This document shows, piece by piece, positions 1 through 9,298 of a DNA stretch of 64,000 bases. Made by a program: the position numbers and the translations under genes. The number at the start of each line of letters is the position of its first letter. Position 1 is the stretch's first letter. The stretch is from contig NZ_CAJXKH010000008.1 of assembly GCF_913055755.1 (NCBI RefSeq), positions 1 to 64,000 of the forward strand. Reading direction: 5' to 3'. Source of the stretch: an uncultured Microbulbifer sp. GTDB taxonomy: Bacteria > Pseudomonadota > Gammaproteobacteria > Pseudomonadales > Cellvibrionaceae. The notes beneath the pieces were generated by a model, which was not told the DNA's origin, ran no database searches, and saw only the letters and a list, made by a program, of their open reading frames with translations.

Positions 1-453
1 GGTGTGTCGCCGGACCCGCTGGAGCACGTGCTGATCATCGACAAGGGGCGTAACGACGGGGTGCGCCAGGGCACTGCGATCATGGACGCCAGCGGTCTTT
101 TGGGACAGGTGGTCGAGGCCGGGGATATATCCAGTCGCGTGCTGCTGATCACCGACGCCAGCCATGCACTGCCGGTGCAGGTGCTGCGCAACAGTGTGCG
201 CGCGGTGGCCGAAGGCACTGGCGACCTGTATCGCCTGAAGTTGCGCCACCTGGCCAATACCAGTGATATCCGCGAGGGCGACCTGCTGTTGAGCTCCGGG
301 CTCGGCGGGCGCTTCCCCGCCGGCTACCCGGTGGGCGAGGTCATTTCGGTGCGCCGGGATCCCGGCCGCGCCTTCGCCGATGTCGACGTCCAGCCCCGCG
401 GGCAGATGAACCGCAGCCGGTTTGTGCTGGCGGTCATCGTCGATCAGGGCTGA
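1..453 (+). CDS. mreC: Rod shape-determining protein MreC, C-terminal part
   Basis: MreC is the periplasmic scaffold of the Rod elongation complex; it links the MreB cytoskeleton to MreD and the PBP2/RodA synthase. The frame is open from base 1, so the N-terminal membrane anchor and coiled coil lie outside the window and only about 150 residues remain. These match the family's beta-barrel domain, including the stretch GLGGRFPAGYPVGEV near the end. The protein stops shortly after this domain, without a long tail. mreD begins 7 bases downstream, the usual mreBCD order. Confidence 0.93.
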   Translation, partial: GVSPDPLEHVLIIDKGRNDGVRQGTAIMDASGLLGQVVEAGDISSRVLLITDASHALPVQVLRNSVRAVAEGTGDLYRLKLRHLANTSDIREGDLLLSSGLGGRFPAGYPVGEVISVRRDPGRAFADVDVQPRGQMNRSRFVLAVIVDQG

Positions 454-460
454 TCCCGCC

Positions 461-940
461 ATGGACGCTCACAACCGCTGGTTTATCCTGTTCACCATTC
501 TGGTGGCGCTGCTGCTGGCAGTGATGCCGCTGCCCCTCGAATGGCTCTGGTTTCGCCCCGCCTTCTGTGCCCTGCTGGTGATCTTCTGGACCATACGCAT
601 GCCCCAGAGCCTGGGGGTGGGCTTTGCCTGGCTGGTGGGAATTGCCCAGGACCTGGTGACCGGGTCCACCCTCGGCGCCCACGCCCTTTCCCTGTCCGTG
701 GTGGCCTATTTCAGTCTGCTGACCTACCAGCGCACCCGCGCCTTCAACCCGGCGCAACAGTTGATGTGGGTATTCGTGCTGGTGGGGATCAATCAGTTGC
801 TCGGAAACTGGGTGCACAGCCTGGCGGGCAAGACGGTGCCGGGCCTGACCTTTCTGTGGCCGGCGCTGACAACCGCGCTGTTGTGGCCAGTGGTCACACC
901 CTGGTTGCAGAGCATCGCTTCCCGGCTGCGGGTGCGCTGA
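461..940 (+). CDS. mreD: Rod shape-determining protein MreD
   Basis: MreD is a small inner-membrane protein of the Rod complex. The predicted 159 residues are very hydrophobic, with about five membrane segments, and contain the family-like stretch GFAWLVGIAQDLVTGSTLGA. The frame is open further upstream, into the end of mreC. The ATG at 461 is chosen because it lies just after the mreC stop and gives the usual length (E. coli MreD has 162 residues). It is followed by about 150 non-coding bases before maf. Confidence 0.9.
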   Translation: MDAHNRWFILFTILVALLLAVMPLPLEWLWFRPAFCALLVIFWTIRMPQSLGVGFAWLVGIAQDLVTGSTLGAHALSLSVVAYFSLLTYQRTRAFNPAQQLMWVFVLVGINQLLGNWVHSLAGKTVPGLTFLWPALTTALLWPVVTPWLQSIASRLRVR

Positions 941-1051
941 CAGGCCCGCGGGAAAGCTGTTACGGTGGTCATCCCAGGCCCCGGTTCGGCGTGCCCGCAG
1001 TCTGGCTGTAAAGCGGTGCAATGATTGCGGTTAATTTTCGACCGATACCGC

Positions 1052-1057
1052 TATAAT
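1052..1057 (+). promoter_or_regulatory. Putative -10 box for maf-rng-yhdP
   Basis: A perfect TATAAT sits 34 bases before the maf start in the only non-coding gap of this cluster. No good -35 hexamer is found at 16-18 bases, so this is a weak assignment resting on the -10 and its position. Confidence 0.4.
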
Positions 1058-1090
1058 CGTGTGCTTTAGCCAATAACCATAAGTAACTTT

Positions 1091-1729
1091 TTGCCCGTGC
1101 CCGAGATCAACCCTGAGAATCGACTGCTGCTCGCTTCAGCCTCTCCCCGCCGCGCAGAGCTGCTGGTGCAGGTTGGGGTGCCTTTTTCCACCGCGGCCAC
1201 GGCGGTGGAGGAAGCCCGTGCCCCGGGCGAGGACCCACAGTCCTATGTACTGCGTCTGGCGGAAGAGAAGGCCCGCGCCGGGCGCGCCCTCGCCGGCAGC
1301 GCGGAGAATCTGTGGTCGCTGGGTGCGGATACTGTGGTGGTGGCGGAAAACCAGGTTTTGGAAAAGCCGCGGGATTTCAACGATTATGCGCGCATGATGC
1401 GCCTGCTGGCCGGTGCCGAGCACCGGGTGCTGACCGCCATATGCCTCACCGGGGCGGCCGCCACCTTCCGCGAGGTGGCGGAGACCCGGGTGCGCTTCCG
1501 CGACCTGAGTCGCCACCAGATCGAGGCCTACTGGGAGACCGGCGAGCCGGCAGACAAGGCCGGCGGCTACGGTATCCAGGGTATGGGCGCGCTGCTGGTG
1601 GCCGCCATCGAAGGCAGTTACAGCAATGTGGTGGGGCTGCCGCTGGAAACACTGGCACCGCTGCTGGAGCGCGCAGGTATCGGCTACTGGCAATTCGACA
1701 AGCGCAGTGAACTCGGCAGGGCGCAGTGA
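1091..1729 (+). CDS. maf: Maf-family nucleotide pyrophosphatase
   Basis: Maf proteins hydrolyse non-canonical or modified nucleoside triphosphates (dTTP/UTP type for YhdE) and have been linked to septum inhibition. The N-terminal [13 protein letters not shown] matches the family's substrate-binding motif, and LGADTVV and KAGGYGIQG motifs follow at about residues 75 and 155. The length, 212 residues, is slightly above the usual 190-200. The start is a TTG at 1091; a GTG at 1097 would shorten it by two residues. It lies between mreD and rng, the common gammaproteobacterial arrangement. Confidence 0.92.
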   Translation: MPVPEINPENRLLLASASPRRAELLVQVGVPFSTAATAVEEARAPGEDPQSYVLRLAEEKARAGRALAGSAENLWSLGADTVVVAENQVLEKPRDFNDYARMMRLLAGAEHRVLTAICLTGAAATFREVAETRVRFRDLSRHQIEAYWETGEPADKAGGYGIQGMGALLVAAIEGSYSNVVGLPLETLAPLLERAGIGYWQFDKRSELGRAQ

Positions 1730-1757
1730 ACCGGGAAGAATTGGGAGAGACGGGCCC

Positions 1758-3245
1758 GTGAGCGAAGAATTACTGATCAACGTGGCACCGATGGAAACCC
1801 GTGTGGCGCTGGTGGAGAACGGCGTGCTGCAGGAGGTTTACCTGGAGCGCAGCGCCCGCCGCGGCATCGTCGGCAATATCTACAAGGGCAAGGTTGTACG
1901 AGTATTGCCGGGAATGCAGGCGGCATTTGTAGACATCGGCCTCGAACGTGCAGGGTTTATCCACGCGTCCGATATTGCCCCGCTGGACGACGAGGGCATG
2001 GAATCCCGCGAGGGAGAGGTCGCCGATATCCGCGCGCTGGTGCGCGAGGGGCAGTCGCTGGTGGTGCAGGTGGTCAAGGACCCGATCAGCAGCAAGGGCG
2101 CGCGCCTCACTACCCATCTGTCGGTCTCTGCCCGCTATCTCGTATATATGCCCCAGACCCGCCATATCGGCATTTCCAACCGCATCGAGGACGACAGCGA
2201 ACGGGACCGGTTGCGCAACCTGGTGGACCTGGCGTCGACGCGCCTGGCGGAAGAGGGCCTCAGCGGCGACGGCGGATTTATCCTGCGCACCGTGGCGGAA
2301 GGGGTCAGCGAGGAGGAGCTGCTGCGGGACATCCCGTTCCTGTACAAACTCTGGAGTGAGCTGGAACAGCGCATCAAGAGTGAAAAGGAGCCGGCGATCA
2401 TCTACGAGGACCTGCCGCTGTTTATGCGCGCCCTGCGCGACCTTGCGCGGCCGCACACGGAAAAGATCCGTATCGATTCCCGCGAGGCCCACGCCCGCGC
2501 CGCCAAGTTCGCCGGCAAGTACGCGCCGGAAATCGCCCCGCGCATCGAGCACTATCCCGGCGAACGCCCGCTGTTTGACCTGTACGGTGTCGAGGAGGAG
2601 ATCCGCAAGGCCCTGCAGAACAAGGTGACCCTCAAGTCCGGAGGCTACCTGATTGTCGAGCAGACCGAGGCCATGAGCACCATCGATGTGAATACCGGTG
2701 CATTTGTTGGCCACCGCAACCTGGAAGAGACCATCTTCAAGACCAATCTGGAAGCGGCGACCGCTATTGCCCGCCAGCTGCGCCTGCGCAACCTCGGCGG
2801 TATCATCATCATCGACTTTATCGATATGCAGGATCCGGAGCACCAGCGCCAGGTCCTGCGCACCCTGGAAAAGTCTCTCGAGCGGGACCACGCCAAAAAC
2901 AGTATTACCGGAGTTTCCGAGCTGGGCCTGGTGGAAATGACGCGCAAACGCACCAGGGAATCCCTCGGCCAGATGCTGTGCGAGCCCTGTCCCGTGTGCG
3001 CCGGCCGCGGTACCCTCAAAACCGCGGAAACCGTGTGCTATGAGATTTTCCGCGAAATCATTCGCGAGGCGCGGGCCTATGACAGCGACAAGATTATGGT
3101 ACTGGCGAGTCAGGTGGTCATCGATCTGCTGCTGGATGAAGAGTCTGCCAATGTGGCGGACCTGGAAGAGTTCATCGGCCGCCCGATCCAGTTTCAGGTA
3201 GAGCCCATCTACAACCAGGAGCAGTACGACATTGTGCTGGTGTAA
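1758..3245 (+). CDS. rng: Ribonuclease G
   Basis: RNase G is a 5'-end-dependent endoribonuclease that matures 16S rRNA and degrades some mRNAs. The 495-residue product has an S1 domain at about residues 35-120 (GNIYKGKVVRVLPGMQAAFVD) and the catalytic RNase E/G domain with the metal-binding stretch TIDVNTGAFVG. A zinc-link type CxxC motif (CEPCPVCAGRG) lies near residue 415. There is no long C-terminal degradosome scaffold, which separates it from RNase E. The GTG at 1758 is preceded by GGGAGAGA; the frame is open upstream but that part overlaps maf. Confidence 0.95.
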   Translation: MSEELLINVAPMETRVALVENGVLQEVYLERSARRGIVGNIYKGKVVRVLPGMQAAFVDIGLERAGFIHASDIAPLDDEGMESREGEVADIRALVREGQSLVVQVVKDPISSKGARLTTHLSVSARYLVYMPQTRHIGISNRIEDDSERDRLRNLVDLASTRLAEEGLSGDGGFILRTVAEGVSEEELLRDIPFLYKLWSELEQRIKSEKEPAIIYEDLPLFMRALRDLARPHTEKIRIDSREAHARAAKFAGKYAPEIAPRIEHYPGERPLFDLYGVEEEIRKALQNKVTLKSGGYLIVEQTEAMSTIDVNTGAFVGHRNLEETIFKTNLEAATAIARQLRLRNLGGIIIIDFIDMQDPEHQRQVLRTLEKSLERDHAKNSITGVSELGLVEMTRKRTRESLGQMLCEPCPVCAGRGTLKTAETVCYEIFREIIREARAYDSDKIMVLASQVVIDLLLDEESANVADLEEFIGRPIQFQVEPIYNQEQYDIVLV

Positions 3246-3293
3246 CCGCATTAACCTTGCCCGCTGCGCCGGCAGTATCGGGAGTGGGTCCTG

Positions 3294-6200
3294 ATGCGCT
3301 GGTTGCGCTGGTGCGTGCGCAAGTTCTGGCTGCTGGTGGTGAGCATCGTGATCGCGCTCGCCATCCTGGTGCAGACCGGGCGTGTGCTGTCGCCGCAGGT
3401 GGGTAATTACAGCCCGCAGATCGGGCACTGGCTGTCGCAACGGCTGGGCGCACCGGTTTCCATCGGCGGTATCTCCCTGCGCTGGCAGGCGCTGGAGGTG
3501 GCGCTGCAGGTGGATGGCCTGAAGATGGGGGCCGGAGAAGAGGTGCACCTGGGGCGTGGGCTGTTCCACCTGGATCTGCTGGCGAGCCTGTGGCACCGCG
3601 AGCTGATCTGGAAAAACCTCGAGGTCGACGATTTCTCTGCGGATCTGCAACAGCGCGACGACGGCGGCTGGCAAGTGGTGGGTTTCCCCATTTCCGGCAA
3701 CGCCGGCACTGCGCAGGCGGACAGCGGTGGTGTGCGCATCGGGGATCCGGCGCGGATATTTCAGCTGGGCCCCAAGGTGCTGGTGAGAAATGCGCGCATC
3801 GGCCTGGCGTTGACGGACGGTCAGAGCGCGGAACTGGAACTGCCGCGGGTCCTGCTGGAAAACAGCGGGATGTTTCACCGCCTTACCGCCAGGGCCTACG
3901 TCAGCGGGGCGATGGAAAACCTCCACAGTGGCGAAGAGAGCCTGCGCCTGGTACTGGAGGGCCGCGGCAACCCGCGCCATTCCGAGGATTTCACCCTGCA
4001 CGGCTATGTGCAACTCAACGACCTGCTGGTGGACCGCGATCTGGTCGCGCTGCTCTATCGCCTGTCGCCATTACCGGAAAAGCTCCACTGGTACGGTCGC
4101 AAGATCGCCGGTGGACGCCTGTGGCTGGCGTCGGACGCCACCAGTGGATACAGCCTGCGCGGGCAGTTGAACCTGTCGCAGATGCCAGAAGAAAGGGATG
4201 AGCAATCATCTCCCGCGGCCGCTGCCACAAGCGCTACCGCGGTGAATAGCGAACCCACGGCCAAAACCCCGACACCCACCGGTTCCAATGCCCTGGCCTC
4301 CCTGCAGTCCCTCTCCAGCAACCTGTCCGGCCAGTGGCAGCCCGGAGAATCCTGGGGACTGGTATTGCAGCAGTTGAGCCTGAACTGGGAGCAACTGGAG
4401 GTTCCAGAGCTCAATCTGCGCGCGGGCGGTGACCGGGAGACCGGCGCCCAGCTGGCGCTGGATCAGATCGAACTCAAGGCCTGGCACCAGGTGTTGCGAG
4501 TGCTGGAACTGGTACCGGAAAAGGCGGACGAGTGGCTGGAAGCGCTGGAGCCCGAGGGGCAGCTGCGCAACGTGCGCCTGGCGCGCCGCCCGGATGGCGA
4601 GCTGACCCTGGCCGCCAACCTGCACCAAGTTGCCGCCGGCGCCCACCGCGGGGCGCCCGCGGTCAGTGGTGTAAACGGTTATCTCGCCCTGGATGGCAAG
4701 GGCGGGCGCGTCGAGCTCGACAGCCCGGCCGGCTTCAGTGCGCATTTCCCGCTGCTCTACGACCAGCCGTTCCAGTTCGCCAGCGCGCGCGGCACCGTGG
4801 CCTGGTCGCTGGATGCGGCCCACAACGAGGTGTCGGTGTACTCCGGCCCGCTGGCACTGCAGTCGGACAAGGGCAAATTTGGTGGCCAGTTCCTGCTGCA
4901 GCTTCCGCTGGTTCCCCATACCCGCCCATCGGATTTCACTCTCGCCCTGGGGCTTGAGGATGTGGCGGTTGCGGAGCAGCGCAACCTGGTGCCGACGGTG
5001 GTCAGCGACGACCTGCGCAACTGGCTGAATCAGGGCATCGGCGCCAACAACCGCGGCCATATCCGCTCTGCGGGCTTCGTGTATCGCGGATACGGATACA
5101 AAGAGGGCGAGGATACCGAACTGCTGGCACTGGGCAGCCACCCGGGGCGGCAGACGGTGCAGCTGCAGGCGGATTTTGAAGACAGTGACCTCGACTACGC
5201 CCCCGGGTGGCCCCGGGCCAGGCAGATCGACGGCCATCTCGCGATCAACGATGCCGAGGTAGTGGTCAATGCGCCCCGGGCGCGGCTGTGGAATATCGAT
5301 GCCAGTGCTCTGCGGGTCACCGTCGCGCCGCAGCAGCGGGGTTCGCGGCTGGATGTGCGTGCCGACCTGTCCGGCCCCGCCGCGGATGGCCTGCGCCTGC
5401 TGCGGGAGTCCCCGCTGCGCGAGCAACTGGGAAGTGCGTTTGACGACTGGGCCCTGGGCGGGCGCCTTGACGGCGAACTGCGCCTGACCCAGGGGCTCGG
5501 CGGTGCGGCAATAGCGCCGCAGCAGCAGGTGGATCTATCCCTGAGTGAGGCGCAACTGGCACTGGAAAACCTCAGATTGGAATTCCAGTCGCTGAACGGT
5601 GAAGTGCATTACAGCAGCGATGCCGGCCTGACCGGAACCGCGCTCACGGGGCGCCTGTGGAATCAGCCCCTCAAGGCCCGCATTCAACACTTGGGGCAAG
5701 GGGATGAGCGCGACACCCAGGTCGTGGTGGAGGGGGCGGCGCGGGCCGAGGATATCGGCCACTGGAGTGGGCGTCCGGAGCTCACCTGGCTGAATGGGGC
5801 GCTGGACTACTCGGCCCTGGTCACTATTCCCGCCAGAGCCAAGGCCAAACCCTATGCTGCGGTACTGGAAATCAATTCCGACCTCAAGGGAGTGGCGGTA
5901 GACCTGCCGGTGCCGCTGGGCAAGACGGCGGAAGAGGAATCCCGTTTTGTGCTGCGGGTGCCCATTGGCGAGCAGGGCAACCTCTATCACCTGAGTTATG
6001 GCGAGCACCTGCAGGGACAGTTCTGGCAGGTGGGTAACCGGCTGGAGCGGGCATCCATCGCCCTGAACGCCCAGGCCAAATTGCCCAAGGCACCAGGGGT
6101 TTCAATTATTGGCGACCTGTCGGTAATCGAACTGCAGCCGTGGAAGCAGGCACTGGCGATCTATGGCGAACAGCCGCGCGGGGACGGCAGTGTCGATCGC

Positions 6201-7637
6201 GGCGCCGTGCCGTCGCAATCGGCGCAGGCGGATGAACCGCCCATGGCGGTGACCCTGGATCTCAGTACCGACAGCCTGAATCTGTCGGATAGTGTGCAGA
6301 TCGAGAATATCCACGTACGCGGTCGCGGTCTGGGGGCGGACTGGCAGCTGGAGTTTGACAGCGAAACCGCGGCCGGCGCGGTGACCGGTATTCTGGATGC
6401 CGCGACCCCACTGCAGCTCAACCTCAGGCATCTGCGCCTGCCGGCAATGGCAACAGCGGAAGATGCGGTTCCCGAGGGCGCTGAGTCCGAGGCTGAAGTT
6501 GCGGCCCAAAGTCCGCTTGACCGCTGGCGCGGGTTCGATTTCGCCGGGTTGCCACAGGTCGACTTCAAGACGCAAAACCTGCAGGTCGGTGAGGAGTCCA
6601 TGGGGCCCTGGTCTTTCCAGTTGCGCCCGTCGCCGGAGCGCCTGGTAGTCAGTGACATTCGCGGCAGCCTGCGCGGTGTGCAGATCGAAGGTCGCGGCGA
6701 AGGGGAGAACCGCCTCGGCGCACAGCTGATGTGGATGCGGAACGAGCAGGGCAGGGAATCCTCCCAGTTTATCGGCCGCCTGAGCGGCGGCAACCTGGGG
6801 CAGGTACTGCAGGCCTGGGGACAGGAAGCAGTGATCGAGAGCACCAGTGCCAGCTTCGACACCGCGCTGCGCTGGGATGGCTCGCCGGCCAATGCAAGTG
6901 CCGACGGATTGTCCGGCGAGATTCGCATCGATATCCGCCAGGGGCGCTTCCTGCGCGCCAGTGACAACGCTGGCACCTCGCTGCTGCGGTTGCTGTCGCT
7001 GTTCAACTTTGACACCTGGGCGCGGCGTCTGCGGCTGGATTTCTCCGACCTGGTGCAGAGTGGCCTTACCTTCGACCGGGTGCACGGGGAGGTGTATTTC
7101 GAGGGCGACGGCGAGCTGCTGATCGCGGTGCCGATCCAGGTGGAGGGGCCCACCAGTGAACTGCAGATGGCCGGGCGCGTGAACATCAAGCGCGAGGACC
7201 TGAACCTCACCCTGGTGGCAACCCTGCCGGTGGGCAACAACCTGGCGTTCGTCGCTGCCCTCGCTGGCGGCCTGCCGGCGGCGGCGGGGGTCTACCTGAT
7301 CAGCAAGGTGTTCAAGAAGCAGGTGGACCGGGTCGCCAGCGTCAGTTACCGCATCAACGGTGAGTGGTCCGATCCGGAAGTGCGCTTCGACAAGCTGTTC
7401 GACGACGGCGCCGCCGGTCGCGAAGGGCAGAGCGCGGTGGCGGAGAGCGCCAGGCGCCGGCAACAGAACCGGCAGCAGCAAAGTGCCCAGCACGCCGAAT
7501 CCGCCCCCGGGCAGGCTCAGCTGCAACCGGAAGGCCCGGAATCTTCCGGCGAACCGCTGGAGCCGCTACCTGCGACCGGGCCCCTGCGGCAGGACCTGGC
7601 GCCGGGTGGCACGCAACCGGGAACCGGTGAGGTCTGA
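3294..7637 (+). CDS. yhdP: YhdP-family AsmA-like envelope protein
   Basis: YhdP belongs to the AsmA-like bridge proteins thought to move phospholipid from inner to outer membrane. The 1447-residue product has one N-terminal membrane segment (about residues 12-30), then a very long region rich in beta-strand-like repeats. The C-terminal part carries the AsmA-type core (about residues 1180-1360, with a hydrophobic patch near VAALAGGLPAAAGVYL). It is longer than E. coli YhdP (about 1266) because of a Ser/Thr/Ala/Pro-rich insert near residues 300-335 and a Gln/Pro-rich tail. It follows rng by 48 bases, as in many relatives. Confidence 0.9.
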   Translation: MRWLRWCVRKFWLLVVSIVIALAILVQTGRVLSPQVGNYSPQIGHWLSQRLGAPVSIGGISLRWQALEVALQVDGLKMGAGEEVHLGRGLFHLDLLASLWHRELIWKNLEVDDFSADLQQRDDGGWQVVGFPISGNAGTAQADSGGVRIGDPARIFQLGPKVLVRNARIGLALTDGQSAELELPRVLLENSGMFHRLTARAYVSGAMENLHSGEESLRLVLEGRGNPRHSEDFTLHGYVQLNDLLVDRDLVALLYRLSPLPEKLHWYGRKIAGGRLWLASDATSGYSLRGQLNLSQMPEERDEQSSPAAAATSATAVNSEPTAKTPTPTGSNALASLQSLSSNLSGQWQPGESWGLVLQQLSLNWEQLEVPELNLRAGGDRETGAQLALDQIELKAWHQVLRVLELVPEKADEWLEALEPEGQLRNVRLARRPDGELTLAANLHQVAAGAHRGAPAVSGVNGYLALDGKGGRVELDSPAGFSAHFPLLYDQPFQFASARGTVAWSLDAAHNEVSVYSGPLALQSDKGKFGGQFLLQLPLVPHTRPSDFTLALGLEDVAVAEQRNLVPTVVSDDLRNWLNQGIGANNRGHIRSAGFVYRGYGYKEGEDTELLALGSHPGRQTVQLQADFEDSDLDYAPGWPRARQIDGHLAINDAEVVVNAPRARLWNIDASALRVTVAPQQRGSRLDVRADLSGPAADGLRLLRESPLREQLGSAFDDWALGGRLDGELRLTQGLGGAAIAPQQQVDLSLSEAQLALENLRLEFQSLNGEVHYSSDAGLTGTALTGRLWNQPLKARIQHLGQGDERDTQVVVEGAARAEDIGHWSGRPELTWLNGALDYSALVTIPARAKAKPYAAVLEINSDLKGVAVDLPVPLGKTAEEESRFVLRVPIGEQGNLYHLSYGEHLQGQFWQVGNRLERASIALNAQAKLPKAPGVSIIGDLSVIELQPWKQALAIYGEQPRGDGSVDRGAVPSQSAQADEPPMAVTLDLSTDSLNLSDSVQIENIHVRGRGLGADWQLEFDSETAAGAVTGILDAATPLQLNLRHLRLPAMATAEDAVPEGAESEAEVAAQSPLDRWRGFDFAGLPQVDFKTQNLQVGEESMGPWSFQLRPSPERLVVSDIRGSLRGVQIEGRGEGENRLGAQLMWMRNEQGRESSQFIGRLSGGNLGQVLQAWGQEAVIESTSASFDTALRWDGSPANASADGLSGEIRIDIRQGRFLRASDNAGTSLLRLLSLFNFDTWARRLRLDFSDLVQSGLTFDRVHGEVYFEGDGELLIAVPIQVEGPTSELQMAGRVNIKREDLNLTLVATLPVGNNLAFVAALAGGLPAAAGVYLISKVFKKQVDRVASVSYRINGEWSDPEVRFDKLFDDGAAGREGQSAVAESARRRQQNRQQQSAQHAESAPGQAQLQPEGPESSGEPLEPLPATGPLRQDLAPGGTQPGTGEV

Positions 7638-7746
7638 GTGGCTGTCGCAGGACCGTTGCGGGATCGAGGGCGGGAGTCCGGCGAGCGCGAGGCTGTGACA
7701 GGTTCCGGCTTTCGCGGCAGGATGGCGTCAAAAGCTCCGTCGAGCC

Positions 7747-7775
7747 TTGAAAAAACTGAATAATTATTCGATATT
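7747..7775 (+). promoter_or_regulatory. Putative sigma-70 promoter for the 7834 gene
   Basis: TTGAAA (7747-7752), a 17-base spacer and GATATT (7770-7775) lie in an unusually AT-rich intergenic patch about 60 bases before the start codon. The score is moderate (5/6 and 4/6 matches). Confidence 0.45.
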
Positions 7776-7833
7776 GGCGGCATTAGCAACACGAACAATA
7801 AGTAATAATTACTACTACTAGAGGTTGTCGCCG

Positions 7834-8673
7834 ATGTCCGAGGTGGTTTCTTTGGCCGGATTGTCCATTACCCGCTACGGGTTGTTCCGCCTTTTCAAGT
7901 ACGCCGTCTATTGCCTGCTCAGCTATAACGTGTACGCCTTCTTTGTCGAAAACCAGGCTGCCGCGGGCACCGTTTTTGCCGACGGTGTGAGCTTCGGAAA
8001 GATCATTGAAGCCTACAACGACTCCATCGATACCCTGGCCTGGGTGTTGCTGCTACTGGTGTTCGAGCTGGAAACCTGGGGGCTCTCGGACGAGAAGCTG
8101 AAGGGCAGCACCAAGTGGGTGCTGAATGGCATATCCGCGTTCTGCTATGTGTTTATTGTCTACTCGTTCTACGGCTATGTCTCGGAGATGGTCTCGCTCA
8201 GTCATCTGCTGCCGGCGGCGGCTTCCGCCTGTGACCTGGCCAGTAGCGGTGGCTGGTCGATGGTGCTGGAGCAGGACGATTATGTGGCGCTGACTGCGGC
8301 CAACTGCGGTTCGCTGGCGGATGCCCACCTGCTGCGCCTGGCGGATGCCCAGATTGTCGGGGCGGCGACGGTGTGGCGCGAAATCCAGTGGCTGTCCTGG
8401 GTGGATGTGATCAATGCCGGCGCCTGGCTGATGGTGGTTGCGATCCTCTCATTCGATGTATGGCTGCAGCTGCGCCACGAGCTTTCCAACTCGATCATGC
8501 GCTATTCCTCGGTGATCAAGGGCCTGTTGTACTTCACCCTGCTGATTTGTGCCATTTACTGGGGAATCAACGGCAGCTTCCTGGATTTCTGGGATGCCTT
8601 CCTGTGGCTGGTGGCCTTCTTCTTTATCGAGATGAACCTGTTCGAGTGGCACGCGGAAACCAGTGCCGAGTAG
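7834..8673 (+). CDS. Unrecognised multi-pass membrane protein
   Basis: I do not recognise this 279-residue protein. It has about six hydrophobic segments (near residues 18-38, 68-85, 98-118, 196-218, 227-246 and 250-267). Between the third and fourth is a polar loop of about 70 residues with two cysteines (SACDLAS and AANCGSL) that could form a disulfide if the loop is periplasmic. The C-terminus ends in an acidic tail. The ATG at 7834 follows AGAGG at a normal distance; a TTG nine bases earlier is less likely. It sits alone between yhdP and the convergent yjgA, with its own likely promoter. No function is assigned. Confidence 0.8.
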   Translation: MSEVVSLAGLSITRYGLFRLFKYAVYCLLSYNVYAFFVENQAAAGTVFADGVSFGKIIEAYNDSIDTLAWVLLLLVFELETWGLSDEKLKGSTKWVLNGISAFCYVFIVYSFYGYVSEMVSLSHLLPAAASACDLASSGGWSMVLEQDDYVALTAANCGSLADAHLLRLADAQIVGAATVWREIQWLSWVDVINAGAWLMVVAILSFDVWLQLRHELSNSIMRYSSVIKGLLYFTLLICAIYWGINGSFLDFWDAFLWLVAFFFIEMNLFEWHAETSAE

Positions 8674-8684
8674 AAGCTGTGCCC

Positions 8685-8715
8685 GCTGCGGCACCGGCGA
8701 TACCGCTGCCGCAGC
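8685..8715. terminator. Hairpin between convergent genes
   Basis: A 9-base perfect stem (GCTGCGGCA / TGCCGCAGC) with a 13-base loop fills the 50-base gap between the convergent genes ending at 8673 and 8724. No clear T-tract follows on either strand, so its role as a terminator is only plausible. Confidence 0.35.
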
Positions 8716-8723
8716 TCCCCTGA

Positions 8724-9251
8724 TTATTGTTCCTGCATAAAGAAATCCCGCAGATAGCGGAACAGCTTGCGCTGGTTGGTGGGCGGCTTCTTGTTGGCGA
8801 TTTCCTTGCCGGAAGCGCGGATCAGTGCGCGCAGTTCCTGGTGATCCACAGTCGGGTGGGCACTGAAAAATTCACTCTGGGCTTCTTTGCCCCCTTCCAG
8901 CAGGCGCTGGCGCCAGTCTTCCGCCATGCGATCAAAGCGCAGGTGCAGGTGGTCCTGCTCCTTGTGCCTGTTCAGTACCGCTTCAATGGCCTCCGCATCG
9001 GCACCGCGCATCAGCTTGCCGATGTACTGCAACTGGCGCCGGCGGGCCTCGTTCGACTTGATGCGGTGCAGGGTGTCGATTGCCTCGCGCAGGTCCGCAT
9101 CCAGCGGAACCTCGGCGAGTTTAGCCGGGCTCAGTTCCGTCAATTGTTTACCCAGGTCCTGCAGCTCGTGCATTTCCTTTTTGACCTGGGTCTTGCTTTT
9201 GGGCTCGTCGTCAAAGCCTTCAAACTCGTCGAAATCGTCAGAATGTCCCAT
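8724..9251 (-). CDS. yjgA: YjgA (DUF615), ribosome-associated protein
   Basis: YjgA-family proteins bind late 50S ribosomal precursors and are small, basic and helical. The 175-residue product has an acidic N-terminus (DDFDEFEGFDDEP) and then the family pattern SKTQVKKEMHELQDLGKQL. The ATG at 9251 is preceded by GAGAGAG; a TTG four codons upstream is also open but lacks such a site. It is the last gene of the minus-strand block that starts at kdsD, 47 bases after mgtE. Confidence 0.9.
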   Translation of the reverse strand: MGHSDDFDEFEGFDDEPKSKTQVKKEMHELQDLGKQLTELSPAKLAEVPLDADLREAIDTLHRIKSNEARRRQLQYIGKLMRGADAEAIEAVLNRHKEQDHLHLRFDRMAEDWRQRLLEGGKEAQSEFFSAHPTVDHQELRALIRASGKEIANKKPPTNQRKLFRYLRDFFMQEQ

Positions 9252-9298
9252 GAACTCTCTCAATATATACGTGCAAGATCTGCGTGATTTAGTAGAGG

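Noticed and set aside
1770-4013. Minus-strand open frame of 747 codons opposite rng and yhdP
   Set aside because: It is antisense to two well-recognised genes, has no family motif and a His/Gln/Leu-rich composition typical of reverse-frame reading in GC-rich DNA.
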